Assembly (NCBI GenBank): GCA_025362155.1
Contig: JANYHX010000015.1
Span: 1-7,891 of the forward strand
Direction of reading: 5' to 3'
Source: Gallionella sp.
GTDB lineage: Bacteria; Pseudomonadota; Gammaproteobacteria; Burkholderiales; Gallionellaceae
DNA: 7,891 nt
The position numbers and the translations under genes are program-made. Positions within the stretch are counted from its first letter, which is position 1. Each line of letters begins with the position of its first letter. The notes under the pieces were generated by a model that was given only the letters and a program-made list of their open reading frames with translations, did not search any database and was not told the DNA's origin. This document shows, piece by piece, positions 1 to 6,781 of this stretch.

Positions 1-141
1 CGCGTAATCCTACCCGCGAACATTCCTATGGTCAATGAAAAATAAACCAGACATCTCCTGGCAAATGATTTAAAGCTCCAGCCAGTCTCTGCACCTATAT
101 GGCAAAATGCGAAATGCTTGCTTATCTACTTCAATGAAAAA

Positions 142-630
142 ATGAGTAAAGAAATTAGCGTCCTGTTCGTATGCATGGGCAACATTTGCCGCTCCCCCAC
201 GGCGGAAGCGGTGTTCCGCCACTATGTGGAAAATGCCGGTTTGTCCGAATATATTTTGATCGATTCAGCGGGTACGCATGATTACCATGTAGGCGATGCG
301 CCAGATACGCGTGCACAACGTGCGGCTCAGCAGCGCGGTTATGACATGAGCAAGTTACGCGGACGCCAGGTAGAGGTGGGCGATTTCCGCCGCTTTGATT
401 ATGTTCTGGCAATGGATGGAGCTAACCTGGCTATTCTGCAACGCATCACACCACGGGACAGCACTACTCAACCGCGCCTGTTTCTCGAATATGCACGCCA
501 TCATCGAGAGCGTGAAGTACCAGATCCCTATTATGGCGGGACGGATGGATTCGAACAGGTGCTGGATATGGTGGAAGATGCGGTGCAGGGACTGTTAGAG
601 GACATCCGTCAACAGTATTTTTCAGCATAA
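142..630 (+). CDS. Low-molecular-weight protein tyrosine phosphatase
   Basis: Cytoplasmic phosphatase of the LMW-PTP (Wzb/Etp/arsenate-reductase-like) fold, which removes phosphate from tyrosine through a cysteinyl-phosphate intermediate. The 162-residue length is normal for the family. The N-terminal P-loop is visible as C11-M-G-N-I-C-R17-S (C-X5-R-S), with C11 the expected nucleophile and R17 the phosphate binder. The general-acid loop is D128-P-Y-Y-G-G. A TTG start at 118 in the same frame would add 8 residues, but homologues begin just before the first strand, so ATG 142 is preferred. No strong Shine-Dalgarno precedes either start. The gene converges with rne and shares its terminator. 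No tyrosine kinase or capsule gene is present in the window, so the substrate cannot be inferred. A role in exopolysaccharide control is only one family possibility. The active-site residues argue for a phosphatase rather than an arsenate reductase. Confidence 0.95.
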   Translation: MSKEISVLFVCMGNICRSPTAEAVFRHYVENAGLSEYILIDSAGTHDYHVGDAPDTRAQRAAQQRGYDMSKLRGRQVEVGDFRRFDYVLAMDGANLAILQRITPRDSTTQPRLFLEYARHHREREVPDPYYGGTDGFEQVLDMVEDAVQGLLEDIRQQYFSA

Positions 631-686
631 ATTATATTAATCGATCAGTTCCCTGTTTACTCGCGGGTAACGTTGTTACAAATAAA

Positions 687-722
687 AAAGCCGCGCGACT
701 TTCATCGCGCGGCTTTATTTTT
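687..722. terminator. Bidirectional rho-independent terminator between the phosphatase gene and rne
   Basis: A perfect 12-bp inverted repeat (687-698 with 705-716, arms AAAGCCGCGCGA / TCGCGCGGCTTT) encloses a 6-base loop. A T-rich run (717-722) follows on the plus strand and an A-rich run (684-689) precedes it, giving a U tract in both directions. It lies 57 bases after the phosphatase stop and 25 bases beyond the rne stop, so it can end both convergent transcripts. Confidence 0.93.
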
Positions 723-746
723 CGCAAAGCGGATGGACTCGCCAGT

Positions 747-3296
747 CTATCCTTGAGAATGTTCGGTCTCGATCTGCACCAACGGTTCACTCTCCACATA
801 CACTTCGCGTTGACGCTCGCGGCGACGCGGCGTGTGTTTTTCTGGTGTGGTGGTACTGTTCCCTACCGTGCTTAACTTCACCGGATCGGTCTCGATTTGA
901 ATCAAGTCCTGTTGAACCAGGCCTTGGCCGTTAACCGAAATTTTTGGCACGGCAGCGGGTATTTCTTTTGCTATTGCGCCCAAGCTTGCTATTACAGGGC
1001 TAGCGGTGAGGGTGGGCATGGCGATGTATTCGCTGGGTTTATCAAATCCCTCGGGAAAGGCGATATATTCCGTCGGTTCTGTGTTGATTGGCGCGGGGCT
1101 CACTGGTGCTGTGTCCATCTGGTCGAAGGATTGCTGTAAGACAGGAGCACCATTGTTCACTATGGCATTTTGCGCATTTTCGCGATGTTCGCGTTCTTTG
1201 CGTCCACCACGGCGTCCACGGCGGCGAGCCCCTTCGCGTGGACTATTGGCCTCAGCTTTTTCTATGACAGCAGCAACCGGATTTTCCAATGCTGGTTTGG
1301 CCTCTGCCAGATTCACAGGTGCGCTGCCTTCACCATGACCGCCCGAAGGGCGTGCATCTGCTGGCACACCTTCCTTCGCTATCCGTGGTGGACGCGCTGG
1401 TTTGGGTGGGCGTGGTTCACGCGGCTCCGGCGGCCTGGCTTCAGCTTGAGTCGGCTTGTGCCCGTTACGCGGTTCATTGTGGTCACGATTACCGCCACTT
1501 TCCGGGCGTTCACCCCGTCCGCGCCGCTTGCCGCCGCCTTCAGGACGTTCACCGCGTTCGGGACGTGCGGCGGGGCGCGGTTTGCTGACCACAGGCTTGG
1601 CTGCGGGCTGCTCTTCACCACCCAATGAATTGATCCAGGCGAAAAATTTGCCGAACATCGAAAGCTTGGCCGCTTCTGCCTTCATGGGTGCGGGTTGCAT
1701 CGGCGTGACGCCTTTCACTACCGCTTGCGCACGAGCAACTTTTTGTTCCTCTTGTGCGGCAGTCAACGGGATTTCCGCAGTTGGCTTTTCCACCAGTTTG
1801 TAGCTGGCCTGCAACACATCGCTGTTCATGTCATCCTGACGCAGGCGGTTGATGCTGTAGTTGGGCGTTTCCAGATGCGGGTTAGGGATCAATGTGATGC
1901 CGACTTTCAGGCGCGATTCGATGCGGTGAATATCGGAGCGTTTCTCGTTCAACAGGAAGGTGGCTACATCCACCGGCACCTGCACGTGTATGGCTGCGCT
2001 GCTTTCTTTCATCGCCTCTTCCTGGATGATGCGCAGGATGTGCAAGGCGGAAGATTCGATACCGCGGATATGCCCGATACCGCTGCAACGCGGACAGGCC
2101 ATGTAGTTGCCTTCGCCCAGGCTGGGTGCCAGCCGTTGCCGCGACAGCTCCAGCAGTCCGAAGCGCGATATCTTGGCAGTCTGTACCCGGGCACGATCAT
2201 AATGCAGCGAATCGCGCAACCTGTCCTCGACATCGCGCTGGTTACGGTTGCTTTCCATATCGATGAAGTCGATCACGATCAGCCCGCCCAAGTCACGCAA
2301 GCGCAGCTGGCGGGCAATTTCTTCTGCTGCTTCAAGGTTGGTATGAAACGCGGTGGCTTCAATGTCCGAGCCTTTGGTGGCGCGTGCTGAGTTGATGTCG
2401 ATGGCGGTCAACGCTTCGGTATGATCGATGACTATCACGCCACCAGAGGGCAGGCGTATTTCGCGCGCATGCGCGGATTCGATTTGATGTTCGATCTGGA
2501 AACGCGAAAACAGCGGTACGTCGTCCACGTAACGTTTGATGCGGTTCACATTGCCCGGCATCACCGTGCTCATGAAGGCCAGTGCTTGCTGGTAAACATC
2601 TTCCGTGTCGATCAGGATTTCGCTAATCTCAGGATTGAAATAATCGCGGATAGCACGCACCACCAGGCTGCTTTCCAGATAGATCAACGACGGGGCTGTT
2701 TCTGATTGGGCTGCACCTTCGATCGCATCCCACAATTGCTTGAGGTAATCCAGATCCCATTGCAACTCTTCCTCGTTGCGCCCGATACCGGCAGTGCGCG
2801 CGATGATGCTCATGCCTGGTGGCACGTCGACATTCGACAGTACCTGGCGCAACTCGTCGCGTTCTTCCCCTTCGATGCGGCGCGAAACACCGCCACCGCT
2901 GGGGTTATTCGGCATCAGCACAATGTAGCGACCCGCCAGGCTGATGTAAGTGGTCAGTGCCGCGCCCTTGTTGCCGCGCTCATCTTTTTCCACTTGAACC
3001 AGCAATTCCTGGCCTTCGCGCAACGCTTCCTTGATAGAAGGACGGTTGCCGCTACCGGGCTGGTAAAATTGCGGGGCTACTTCCTTAAAGGGCAGGAAGC
3101 CATGCCGGTTTCCGCCGTATTCGACGAAACAGGCTTCGAGGCTGGGCTCGAGGCGGGTGATAACAGCTTTGTAGATGTTGCTTTTGCGTTGTTCTTTGCC
3201 GGCGGTTTCAATGTCGAGGTCGATGAGTTTCTGACCGTCAACAATGGCGACACGGAGTTCTTCCGGTTGTGTCGCATTAAATAACATGCGTTTCAT
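747..3296 (-). CDS. rne: Ribonuclease E (degradosome endoribonuclease and scaffold)
   Basis: Essential 5'-end-sensing endoribonuclease for mRNA turnover and rRNA/tRNA processing; 849 residues, so full length with a scaffold tail, not RNase G. The first 410 residues closely follow E. coli RNase E. The S1 domain has the RNA-binding F57 and F67. The 5'-sensor has R167-T168. The DNase I-like subdomain has catalytic D300 (in [10 protein letters not shown]) and D343 (in VIDFIDM), matching E. coli D303 and D346. The zinc link is C401-P-R-C404. After the small domain, residues 544-559 form a short amphipathic stretch ([15 protein letters not shown]) placed like the E. coli membrane-targeting helix. 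Then comes a low-complexity Arg/Pro/Gly tail with basic patches near 571-640, 689-703 and 823-830. The tail carries three duplicated short motifs (see findings). The start ATG at 3296 has a GGGGG Shine-Dalgarno 8 bases upstream. The long leader suggests autoregulation as in E. coli, by inference. Confidence 0.98.
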   Translation of the reverse strand: MKRMLFNATQPEELRVAIVDGQKLIDLDIETAGKEQRKSNIYKAVITRLEPSLEACFVEYGGNRHGFLPFKEVAPQFYQPGSGNRPSIKEALREGQELLVQVEKDERGNKGAALTTYISLAGRYIVLMPNNPSGGGVSRRIEGEERDELRQVLSNVDVPPGMSIIARTAGIGRNEEELQWDLDYLKQLWDAIEGAAQSETAPSLIYLESSLVVRAIRDYFNPEISEILIDTEDVYQQALAFMSTVMPGNVNRIKRYVDDVPLFSRFQIEHQIESAHAREIRLPSGGVIVIDHTEALTAIDINSARATKGSDIEATAFHTNLEAAEEIARQLRLRDLGGLIVIDFIDMESNRNQRDVEDRLRDSLHYDRARVQTAKISRFGLLELSRQRLAPSLGEGNYMACPRCSGIGHIRGIESSALHILRIIQEEAMKESSAAIHVQVPVDVATFLLNEKRSDIHRIESRLKVGITLIPNPHLETPNYSINRLRQDDMNSDVLQASYKLVEKPTAEIPLTAAQEEQKVARAQAVVKGVTPMQPAPMKAEAAKLSMFGKFFAWINSLGGEEQPAAKPVVSKPRPAARPERGERPEGGGKRRGRGERPESGGNRDHNEPRNGHKPTQAEARPPEPREPRPPKPARPPRIAKEGVPADARPSGGHGEGSAPVNLAEAKPALENPVAAVIEKAEANSPREGARRRGRRGGRKEREHRENAQNAIVNNGAPVLQQSFDQMDTAPVSPAPINTEPTEYIAFPEGFDKPSEYIAMPTLTASPVIASLGAIAKEIPAAVPKISVNGQGLVQQDLIQIETDPVKLSTVGNSTTTPEKHTPRRRERQREVYVESEPLVQIETEHSQG

Positions 3297-3304
3297 TTTA
3301 TTGT

Positions 3305-3309
3305 CCCCC
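3305..3309 (-). promoter_or_regulatory. Ribosome binding site of rne
   Basis: GGGGG on the minus strand, followed by ACAATAAA and the ATG at 3296, an 8-base spacer. It fixes this start over the ATG three codons later. A short upstream CCCG/CGGG pairing (minus strand CCCGTGTCAGAGCGCGGG) could partly cover the site, which would suit leader-mediated control; the pairing is weak and unproven. Confidence 0.6.
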
Positions 3310-3488
3310 GCGCTCTGACACGGGCGAGACCAGGCTATACGCGGTTATGCGTGCCCAATAAGCAAACAGTTGAGCCAGTGAGCAATCGTGCAAACAGTCT
3401 TGTAAAGTGCAATCGGTTGGTCAATTTAGTTCTCTATGTAATAGCTGGTCTTAAAAAATTGTTCTTTGGGACTTCTCTATCGGTGGCT

Positions 3489-3500
3489 GCGGTGCATTGC
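3489..3500. repeat. 12-base direct repeat, copy 1 (GCGGTGCATTGC)
   Basis: Identical 12-mer to 3665-3676, on the same strand and 176 bases away. Both copies are preceded by GGTGGC-type sequence, so the similarity extends slightly, with a small offset. The two copies flank the 3536-3572 hairpin. The function is unknown; a paired regulator site or a remnant of a duplication is possible. Confidence 0.5.
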
Positions 3501-3535
3501 AAACGCTACGCCAGCTGGTACAAAAGTTCCTCGGG

Positions 3536-3572
3536 GTGTTGCAGCCTTGGCAAAATGGCCGGGCTGCAACAC
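3536..3572. promoter_or_regulatory. Strong hairpin in the rne/rluC leader region
   Basis: A perfect 11-bp stem (3536-3546, GTGTTGCAGCC, with 3562-3572, GGCTGCAACAC) encloses a bulged T, a possible G-U pair, a further 3-bp GGC/GCC helix and a 6-base loop (AAAATG on plus, CATTTT on minus). It is not followed by a U tract on either strand, so it is not an intrinsic terminator. It starts 240 bases upstream of the rne start on the minus strand, within the distance expected for a long rne leader. There it would present a U-rich loop, a type of element RNase E can bind or cut. It could equally lie in the rluC leader. Confidence 0.6.
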
Positions 3573-3664
3573 GGAAAATCCACAGGTGCTTTGAGCGCGT
3601 AAATCTATTACTATCACTGCTGGTACCGGTGAGCGATATTAACCGGGCTGCGGCTGGAAGGGTG

Positions 3665-3676
3665 GCGGTGCATTGC
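3665..3676. repeat. 12-base direct repeat, copy 2 (GCGGTGCATTGC)
   Basis: Second exact copy of the 12-mer at 3489-3500. It lies just upstream of the possible GTG and ATG extension starts of rluC and about 110 bases before the preferred rluC start. Confidence 0.5.
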
Positions 3677-3788
3677 GCCGTCGCTTGTGGCCAAAAGATT
3701 CTTGGCGCCAGTTTTTATGGCGAAGGATAAAAGTTTCATCCCCAAACATACCCAATCCAAAACGCGCGAGCGGCGAAGTATAAGCAAA

Positions 3789-4751
3789 ATGAATGGTTTA
3801 AGCAAAGATTCTGTTACTTTCCTGACCATAGACGAAAGTGGCGCAGCGCAGCGCATCGACAATTTCCTCTTCAAACACCTGAAAGGCGTGCCCAAGAGCC
3901 ACGTGTATCGCATCCTGCGCGGCGAAGTGCGGGTCAACAAAAAGCGCATCGATCAGACCTACAGGCTGCAACTGGGCGACCTGCTGCGTATCCCGCCGAT
4001 CCGCGTGGCGGAAAAGCATGAGATCGAAGAAACACACATCCCGGCGGTGGAATTTCCAATTATTTACGAGGACGATGCGCTGGTGGTGGTGAACAAGCCT
4101 TCCGGTGTGGCGGTGCATGGAGGCAGTGGAGTCAGCTTCGGTGTCATCGAGCAAATGCGTCGCGCCCGCCCGCAAGCTAAATTTCTGGAGTTGGTGCACA
4201 GGCTGGACCGCGAGACCTCCGGTGTGTTGTTGTTGGCGAAAAAACGTTCTGCGCTCACCGCAATGCACGAGATCATGCGCGAGGGCAACAGCGACAAGCG
4301 TTATTTCGCGCTGGTGCTGGGGCAATGGAAAAACGCCAAACAGCACGTCAAACTGCCGCTGCACAAATTCGATACCCCGCAAGGCGAGAAGCGCGTGATG
4401 GTGCGCGAAGATGGGCAGGCCTCGCATACCATCTTCGCATTGCAAAAAAGCTGGGCGCCACAAAATGACAGGCTTGGATTTTCTTTATTGGAAGCTCAAC
4501 TCAAGACCGGACGCACTCATCAGATCCGCGTGCATCTCACTCATTTGGGTTTCCCGCTTGCCGGTGATGATAAATATGGCGACTTTACGCGCAACAAGGT
4601 GTTGATGAAACAGGGATTGAAGCGGATGTTTCTGCATGCGTATAGCATCGCGTTCGCGCATCCGTTGACAGGGGAGGCGATGCGGCTGGTTGCACCATTA
4701 CCGAAGGAGTTGGAGAGTTTTATTGCGAGGTTGGATGCGCAGTCGCAATAG
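3789..4751 (+). CDS. rluC: 23S rRNA pseudouridine synthase RluC
   Basis: Converts specific uridines of 23S rRNA (positions 955, 2504 and 2580 in E. coli) to pseudouridine during large-subunit assembly. From ATG 3789 the protein has 320 residues, against 319 in E. coli, and aligns from the first strand onward. An N-terminal S4 RNA-binding domain (about residues 20-65, with QRIDNFL and GEVRVNKKRI) is followed by the RluA-type catalytic domain. The catalytic aspartate is D140 in HRLDRETSG; NKPSGVAVHGG (102-112) and GRTHQIRVH (241-249) are the other family motifs. In-frame GTG 3687 and ATG 3717 would add 34 or 24 basic residues that E. coli RluC lacks. The GAGCGGCGAAG stretch before 3789 is only a weak ribosome site, so the start is moderately certain. 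Divergent pairing with rne is conserved in many Proteobacteria and supports the RluC assignment over RluA or RluD. Confidence 0.95.
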   Translation: MNGLSKDSVTFLTIDESGAAQRIDNFLFKHLKGVPKSHVYRILRGEVRVNKKRIDQTYRLQLGDLLRIPPIRVAEKHEIEETHIPAVEFPIIYEDDALVVVNKPSGVAVHGGSGVSFGVIEQMRRARPQAKFLELVHRLDRETSGVLLLAKKRSALTAMHEIMREGNSDKRYFALVLGQWKNAKQHVKLPLHKFDTPQGEKRVMVREDGQASHTIFALQKSWAPQNDRLGFSLLEAQLKTGRTHQIRVHLTHLGFPLAGDDKYGDFTRNKVLMKQGLKRMFLHAYSIAFAHPLTGEAMRLVAPLPKELESFIARLDAQSQ

Positions 4752-4756
4752 ATTTT

Positions 4757-4789
4757 CCGTTTGTGTTGAGCGTAACGCAGCACAAACGG
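4757..4789. repeat. REP-like palindrome between the convergent rluC and acyltransferase genes
   Basis: A perfect 9-bp inverted repeat (4757-4765, CCGTTTGTG, with 4781-4789, CACAAACGG) extends by U-G, U-A and G-C to a 12-bp stem. The loop region carries TTGAGCGTAACGCA, a motif that resembles dispersed palindromic repeats seen in several betaproteobacterial genomes (from memory, not checked). A second, competing hairpin ACGGC-CTTA-GCCGT (4786-4799) overlaps its right arm. There is no U tract, so if it stops transcription of the two converging genes it is not as a classical rho-independent terminator. It starts 6 bases after the rluC stop. Confidence 0.55.
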
Positions 4790-4863
4790 CCTTAGCCGTC
4801 GGTCTATCACCGCAAATTTGCCTATCTCTTTCTACTGAGGAAAACTCTGCTTAACAATTCTCG

Positions 4864-6549
4864 CTAGATATTTGGTGGTATGACCGGATTTACCGCATCC
4901 CCTAAATCAATGAGCAATCGATGGTCATTCCAATCTCGATTACCCCGGTCGATATTGAGAAAGTCATCATTGTTTTGATACACAGCAATGGCCAATTTAC
5001 TTTCCCTGCCTCTGAGTTTGTCTGTGGGTATTGCGATTGAATCCCACCAGATCGTTCCCTGTTTCTCAGCGGTTCTGGTCAGGGGCTGCTTCAGGTTAGC
5101 AATCAAAAGTGTGTTCCCATTAATATCTGTTAGATAAAGACGGTTGGTATAAATCAATTTTTGCTCAATAATATTTTGCCATGCCAAGGAAATGATCAAC
5201 TCTTCCGGTTTGCGTACTATTTTTATACCGCGTAACAGGAATAGATTACCAAAGTTTGTACCTACAACTGATTGCAACTCCTTGGGTGTCATTGTGTCCG
5301 AATCTGCCGCCCTCATGCGATGGATATTCCCCATTGAGAAATAGATTGCAGTTATCAAACAGATAAAAATAACTGCTGCAGAGATGGTTTTTCGGTTCAA
5401 ATTAATATGGGACGCCCATGACTTCTCCATGACCGTTGTTCCATGAATTTGTCTCTTCGCCTGCCCCAGTATCAGACGCCTACAGGGCATTTCAATTAAC
5501 GCCCACATTAGATACGAAGCGATTAATACCAGTATCCATAAAATTGCTAGTGCCAGTAAATTCGGCAGGTGTGGGAAAACATCAAAGTTGACCCGATAGT
5601 ATTGCAACAGAATAAAGTGCAGCATGTAGAGCGAAAAACTTATTTCGCCCAATAGAACCAGCACCGGATGAGAGAGCCAGGCAGAAATCCGGCCACGCCC
5701 CATGGCGATTACATAGATTAATAAACCAAAGGTAAACATAGACCCGCTGCTTTGCAGCCATGAGGCTGCAGCAGCTCCCCAGTTCAGATGTATCCACGTT
5801 TCAAGAGGAAATATAAAGTGCATGGATGCTCCGACAAGGAACACCGCTCCGATCTCATACAACGTGGCACGAGATTTACTCCATTGAGTGTTACCGGCTT
5901 GTTTGCGCCAATATGAGGCAATACCAATACCCAATATGAACTCAAAAATACGGGATACAGGATGTATGAACAATAACGCTTCGATGGTGATATCAACATC
6001 ATCCAACGATTTGTAAGAAGGTAAATGCAACACGTTTGATGCAAGAATCATCAAGGCGACAATGATTCCCGAGATCATCAATTTTACGCGCCAGGTTTTT
6101 CCCCACTGGTAAATTAGAAACGGAAAAGTCAGATAAAAAAAGAATTCCGTCGAAATGCTCCAGGACGGATTGTTATAAGAGAAGAAATATCTTGGAAATG
6201 GAATCCACGCATGTACCATTAAAAGGTTGGCAATACCGGCTTTGTAGTCCCAGCGTAATGAAAATAACCAAAATGCCAGAATAAAACTGACCACTAAAGC
6301 TGGCCATATGCGCGCGAAACGTGCGCGCCAAAAACCTCTTATCTCGGACCAGGTTTCCAGCTTGGGATAGATGTAAGCGAGAATAAAACCTGAAAGCACA
6401 AAGAAAAAAGAAACAGCTTGGATACTTTCGATAGGGATGGGTCTATCCTTGTCTAGACCAAACAAGCCAGCGGAATGGAAGATAACGATAATCGCTGCCG
6501 CAAAAAATCGCAGCGAAGTGAGCGCGTCGAGGCGTTGATTTACTGGCAT
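4864..6549 (-). CDS. Membrane acyltransferase (acyltransferase-3/OafA family) with an extra C-terminal extracytoplasmic domain
   Basis: Integral inner-membrane enzyme expected to move an acyl group, usually acetyl, onto a surface or secreted glycan; 561 residues. The first 365 residues are the acyltransferase-3 core of about ten helices. They contain the family signature R14-X10-H25 (LRFFAAAIIVIFH), RIWPAL (80-85), PSWSISTE (128-135) and GEISFSLYMLH (301-311). An eleventh hydrophobic segment (about 388-406) then crosses the membrane. A soluble region (about 410-561) follows, rich in predicted beta strands with W458, W501-W502 and a closing DRGNRDW...HRLLIDL. It lacks GDS/SGNH motifs and more resembles the beta-sandwich domains at the ends of some GT39-type membrane glycosyltransferases; that likeness is by eye only. 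A Shine-Dalgarno-like AAGGGG lies 12 bases upstream. The acceptor is unknown. Base composition is visibly lower in GC than rluC, suggesting transfer. Confidence 0.9.
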   Translation of the reverse strand: MPVNQRLDALTSLRFFAAAIIVIFHSAGLFGLDKDRPIPIESIQAVSFFFVLSGFILAYIYPKLETWSEIRGFWRARFARIWPALVVSFILAFWLFSLRWDYKAGIANLLMVHAWIPFPRYFFSYNNPSWSISTEFFFYLTFPFLIYQWGKTWRVKLMISGIIVALMILASNVLHLPSYKSLDDVDITIEALLFIHPVSRIFEFILGIGIASYWRKQAGNTQWSKSRATLYEIGAVFLVGASMHFIFPLETWIHLNWGAAAASWLQSSGSMFTFGLLIYVIAMGRGRISAWLSHPVLVLLGEISFSLYMLHFILLQYYRVNFDVFPHLPNLLALAILWILVLIASYLMWALIEMPCRRLILGQAKRQIHGTTVMEKSWASHINLNRKTISAAVIFICLITAIYFSMGNIHRMRAADSDTMTPKELQSVVGTNFGNLFLLRGIKIVRKPEELIISLAWQNIIEQKLIYTNRLYLTDINGNTLLIANLKQPLTRTAEKQGTIWWDSIAIPTDKLRGRESKLAIAVYQNNDDFLNIDRGNRDWNDHRLLIDLGDAVNPVIPPNI

Positions 6550-6660
6550 GCTCTGGACTTACCCCTTTCTTTTTTTGGAAGCACCATCCAAGTCTAATGT
6601 CGCTCGCGTCTCTATGCTGAAGACAAGCACGGCTAAAGATCGCTAAGCAGTTTACTATGT

Positions 6661-6703
6661 TGGCATATGCCATGTAATCTATGCCCACCTTGGCATCTTA
6701 CAA
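6661..6703 (-). promoter_or_regulatory. Possible promoter and palindromic operator of the acyltransferase gene
   Basis: On the minus strand TTGTAA (6703-6698), a 16-base spacer and TAGATT (6681-6676) each match the sigma70 boxes at four of six positions. A perfect 12-base palindrome TGGCATATGCCA (6661-6672) lies where the transcript would start, about 110 bases before the ATG. The half-site TTGGCAT occurs again at 6690-6696, inside the spacer. The arrangement fits a repressor site, but the boxes are weak and short palindromes occur by chance. Confidence 0.28.
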
Positions 6704-6781
6704 AGTCATGAAAACCTTGAGGAATGGGTTTCAAGCTGATCACGCCGGGGCGTAATTGCCTTTTTACATTTCAATCCTGAT

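Larger units (their letters stand above)
3297..3788. promoter_or_regulatory. Divergent rne/rluC leader and promoter region
   Basis: A 492-base stretch without a convincing gene lies between the divergent rne and rluC starts. It holds the rne ribosome binding site, an AT-rich block near 3421-3475 where the promoters probably lie, a strong hairpin (3536-3572), two copies of a 12-base repeat, and the possible N-terminal extensions of rluC (GTG 3687, ATG 3717). The small open frames inside have no recognisable protein features. In E. coli the rne leader is about 360 nt and binds RNase E itself. A leader of similar scale fits here, but its sequence is not recognisably the E. coli one. I could not fix a promoter: TTGACC on the minus strand (3419-3424) resembles a -35 box but lacks a good -10 at the right distance. 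Confidence 0.6.

Noticed and set aside
1..45. Possible end of an upstream plus-strand gene (frame 1 reads 14 codons to TAA at 43-45; frame 3 reads to a TGA near 34-36)
   Set aside because: Both tails are too short to recognise and disagree in frame, so neither can be called as a gene end.
118..141. TTG start giving an 8-residue extension of the phosphatase
   Set aside because: The family normally starts just before the first beta strand and ATG 142 gives the usual length; no better ribosome site precedes TTG 118.
897..3284. Several long plus-strand open frames opposite rne (for example 1695-2390 and 2706-3284)
   Set aside because: They are antisense to a clearly conserved RNase E gene with intact catalytic residues and show no recognisable protein features; this is expected from codon bias in GC-rich genes.
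3419..3424. TTGACC as a -35 box for rne on the minus strand
   Set aside because: No acceptable -10 hexamer at 15-19 bases downstream, so no promoter is called.
3351..3602. 83-residue plus-strand frame in the rne/rluC region
   Set aside because: No ribosome site, no recognisable motif, and it spans the strong hairpin and a direct repeat; probably a chance frame.
3687..3788. N-terminal extension of RluC from GTG 3687 or ATG 3717
   Set aside because: The extra basic residues are absent from the E. coli protein and neither start has a good ribosome site; kept only as an alternative.
3798..4463. 221-residue minus-strand frame opposite rluC
   Set aside because: Antisense to a conserved enzyme with intact S4 and catalytic motifs; composition (His/Gln-rich) is typical of a shadow frame.
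6728..6765. GC-rich ACGC/GCGT hairpin followed by a CTTTTT run as a terminator
   Set aside because: The stem is only 4 bp, the run is separated from it by several bases, and it points along the plus strand where no gene ends.
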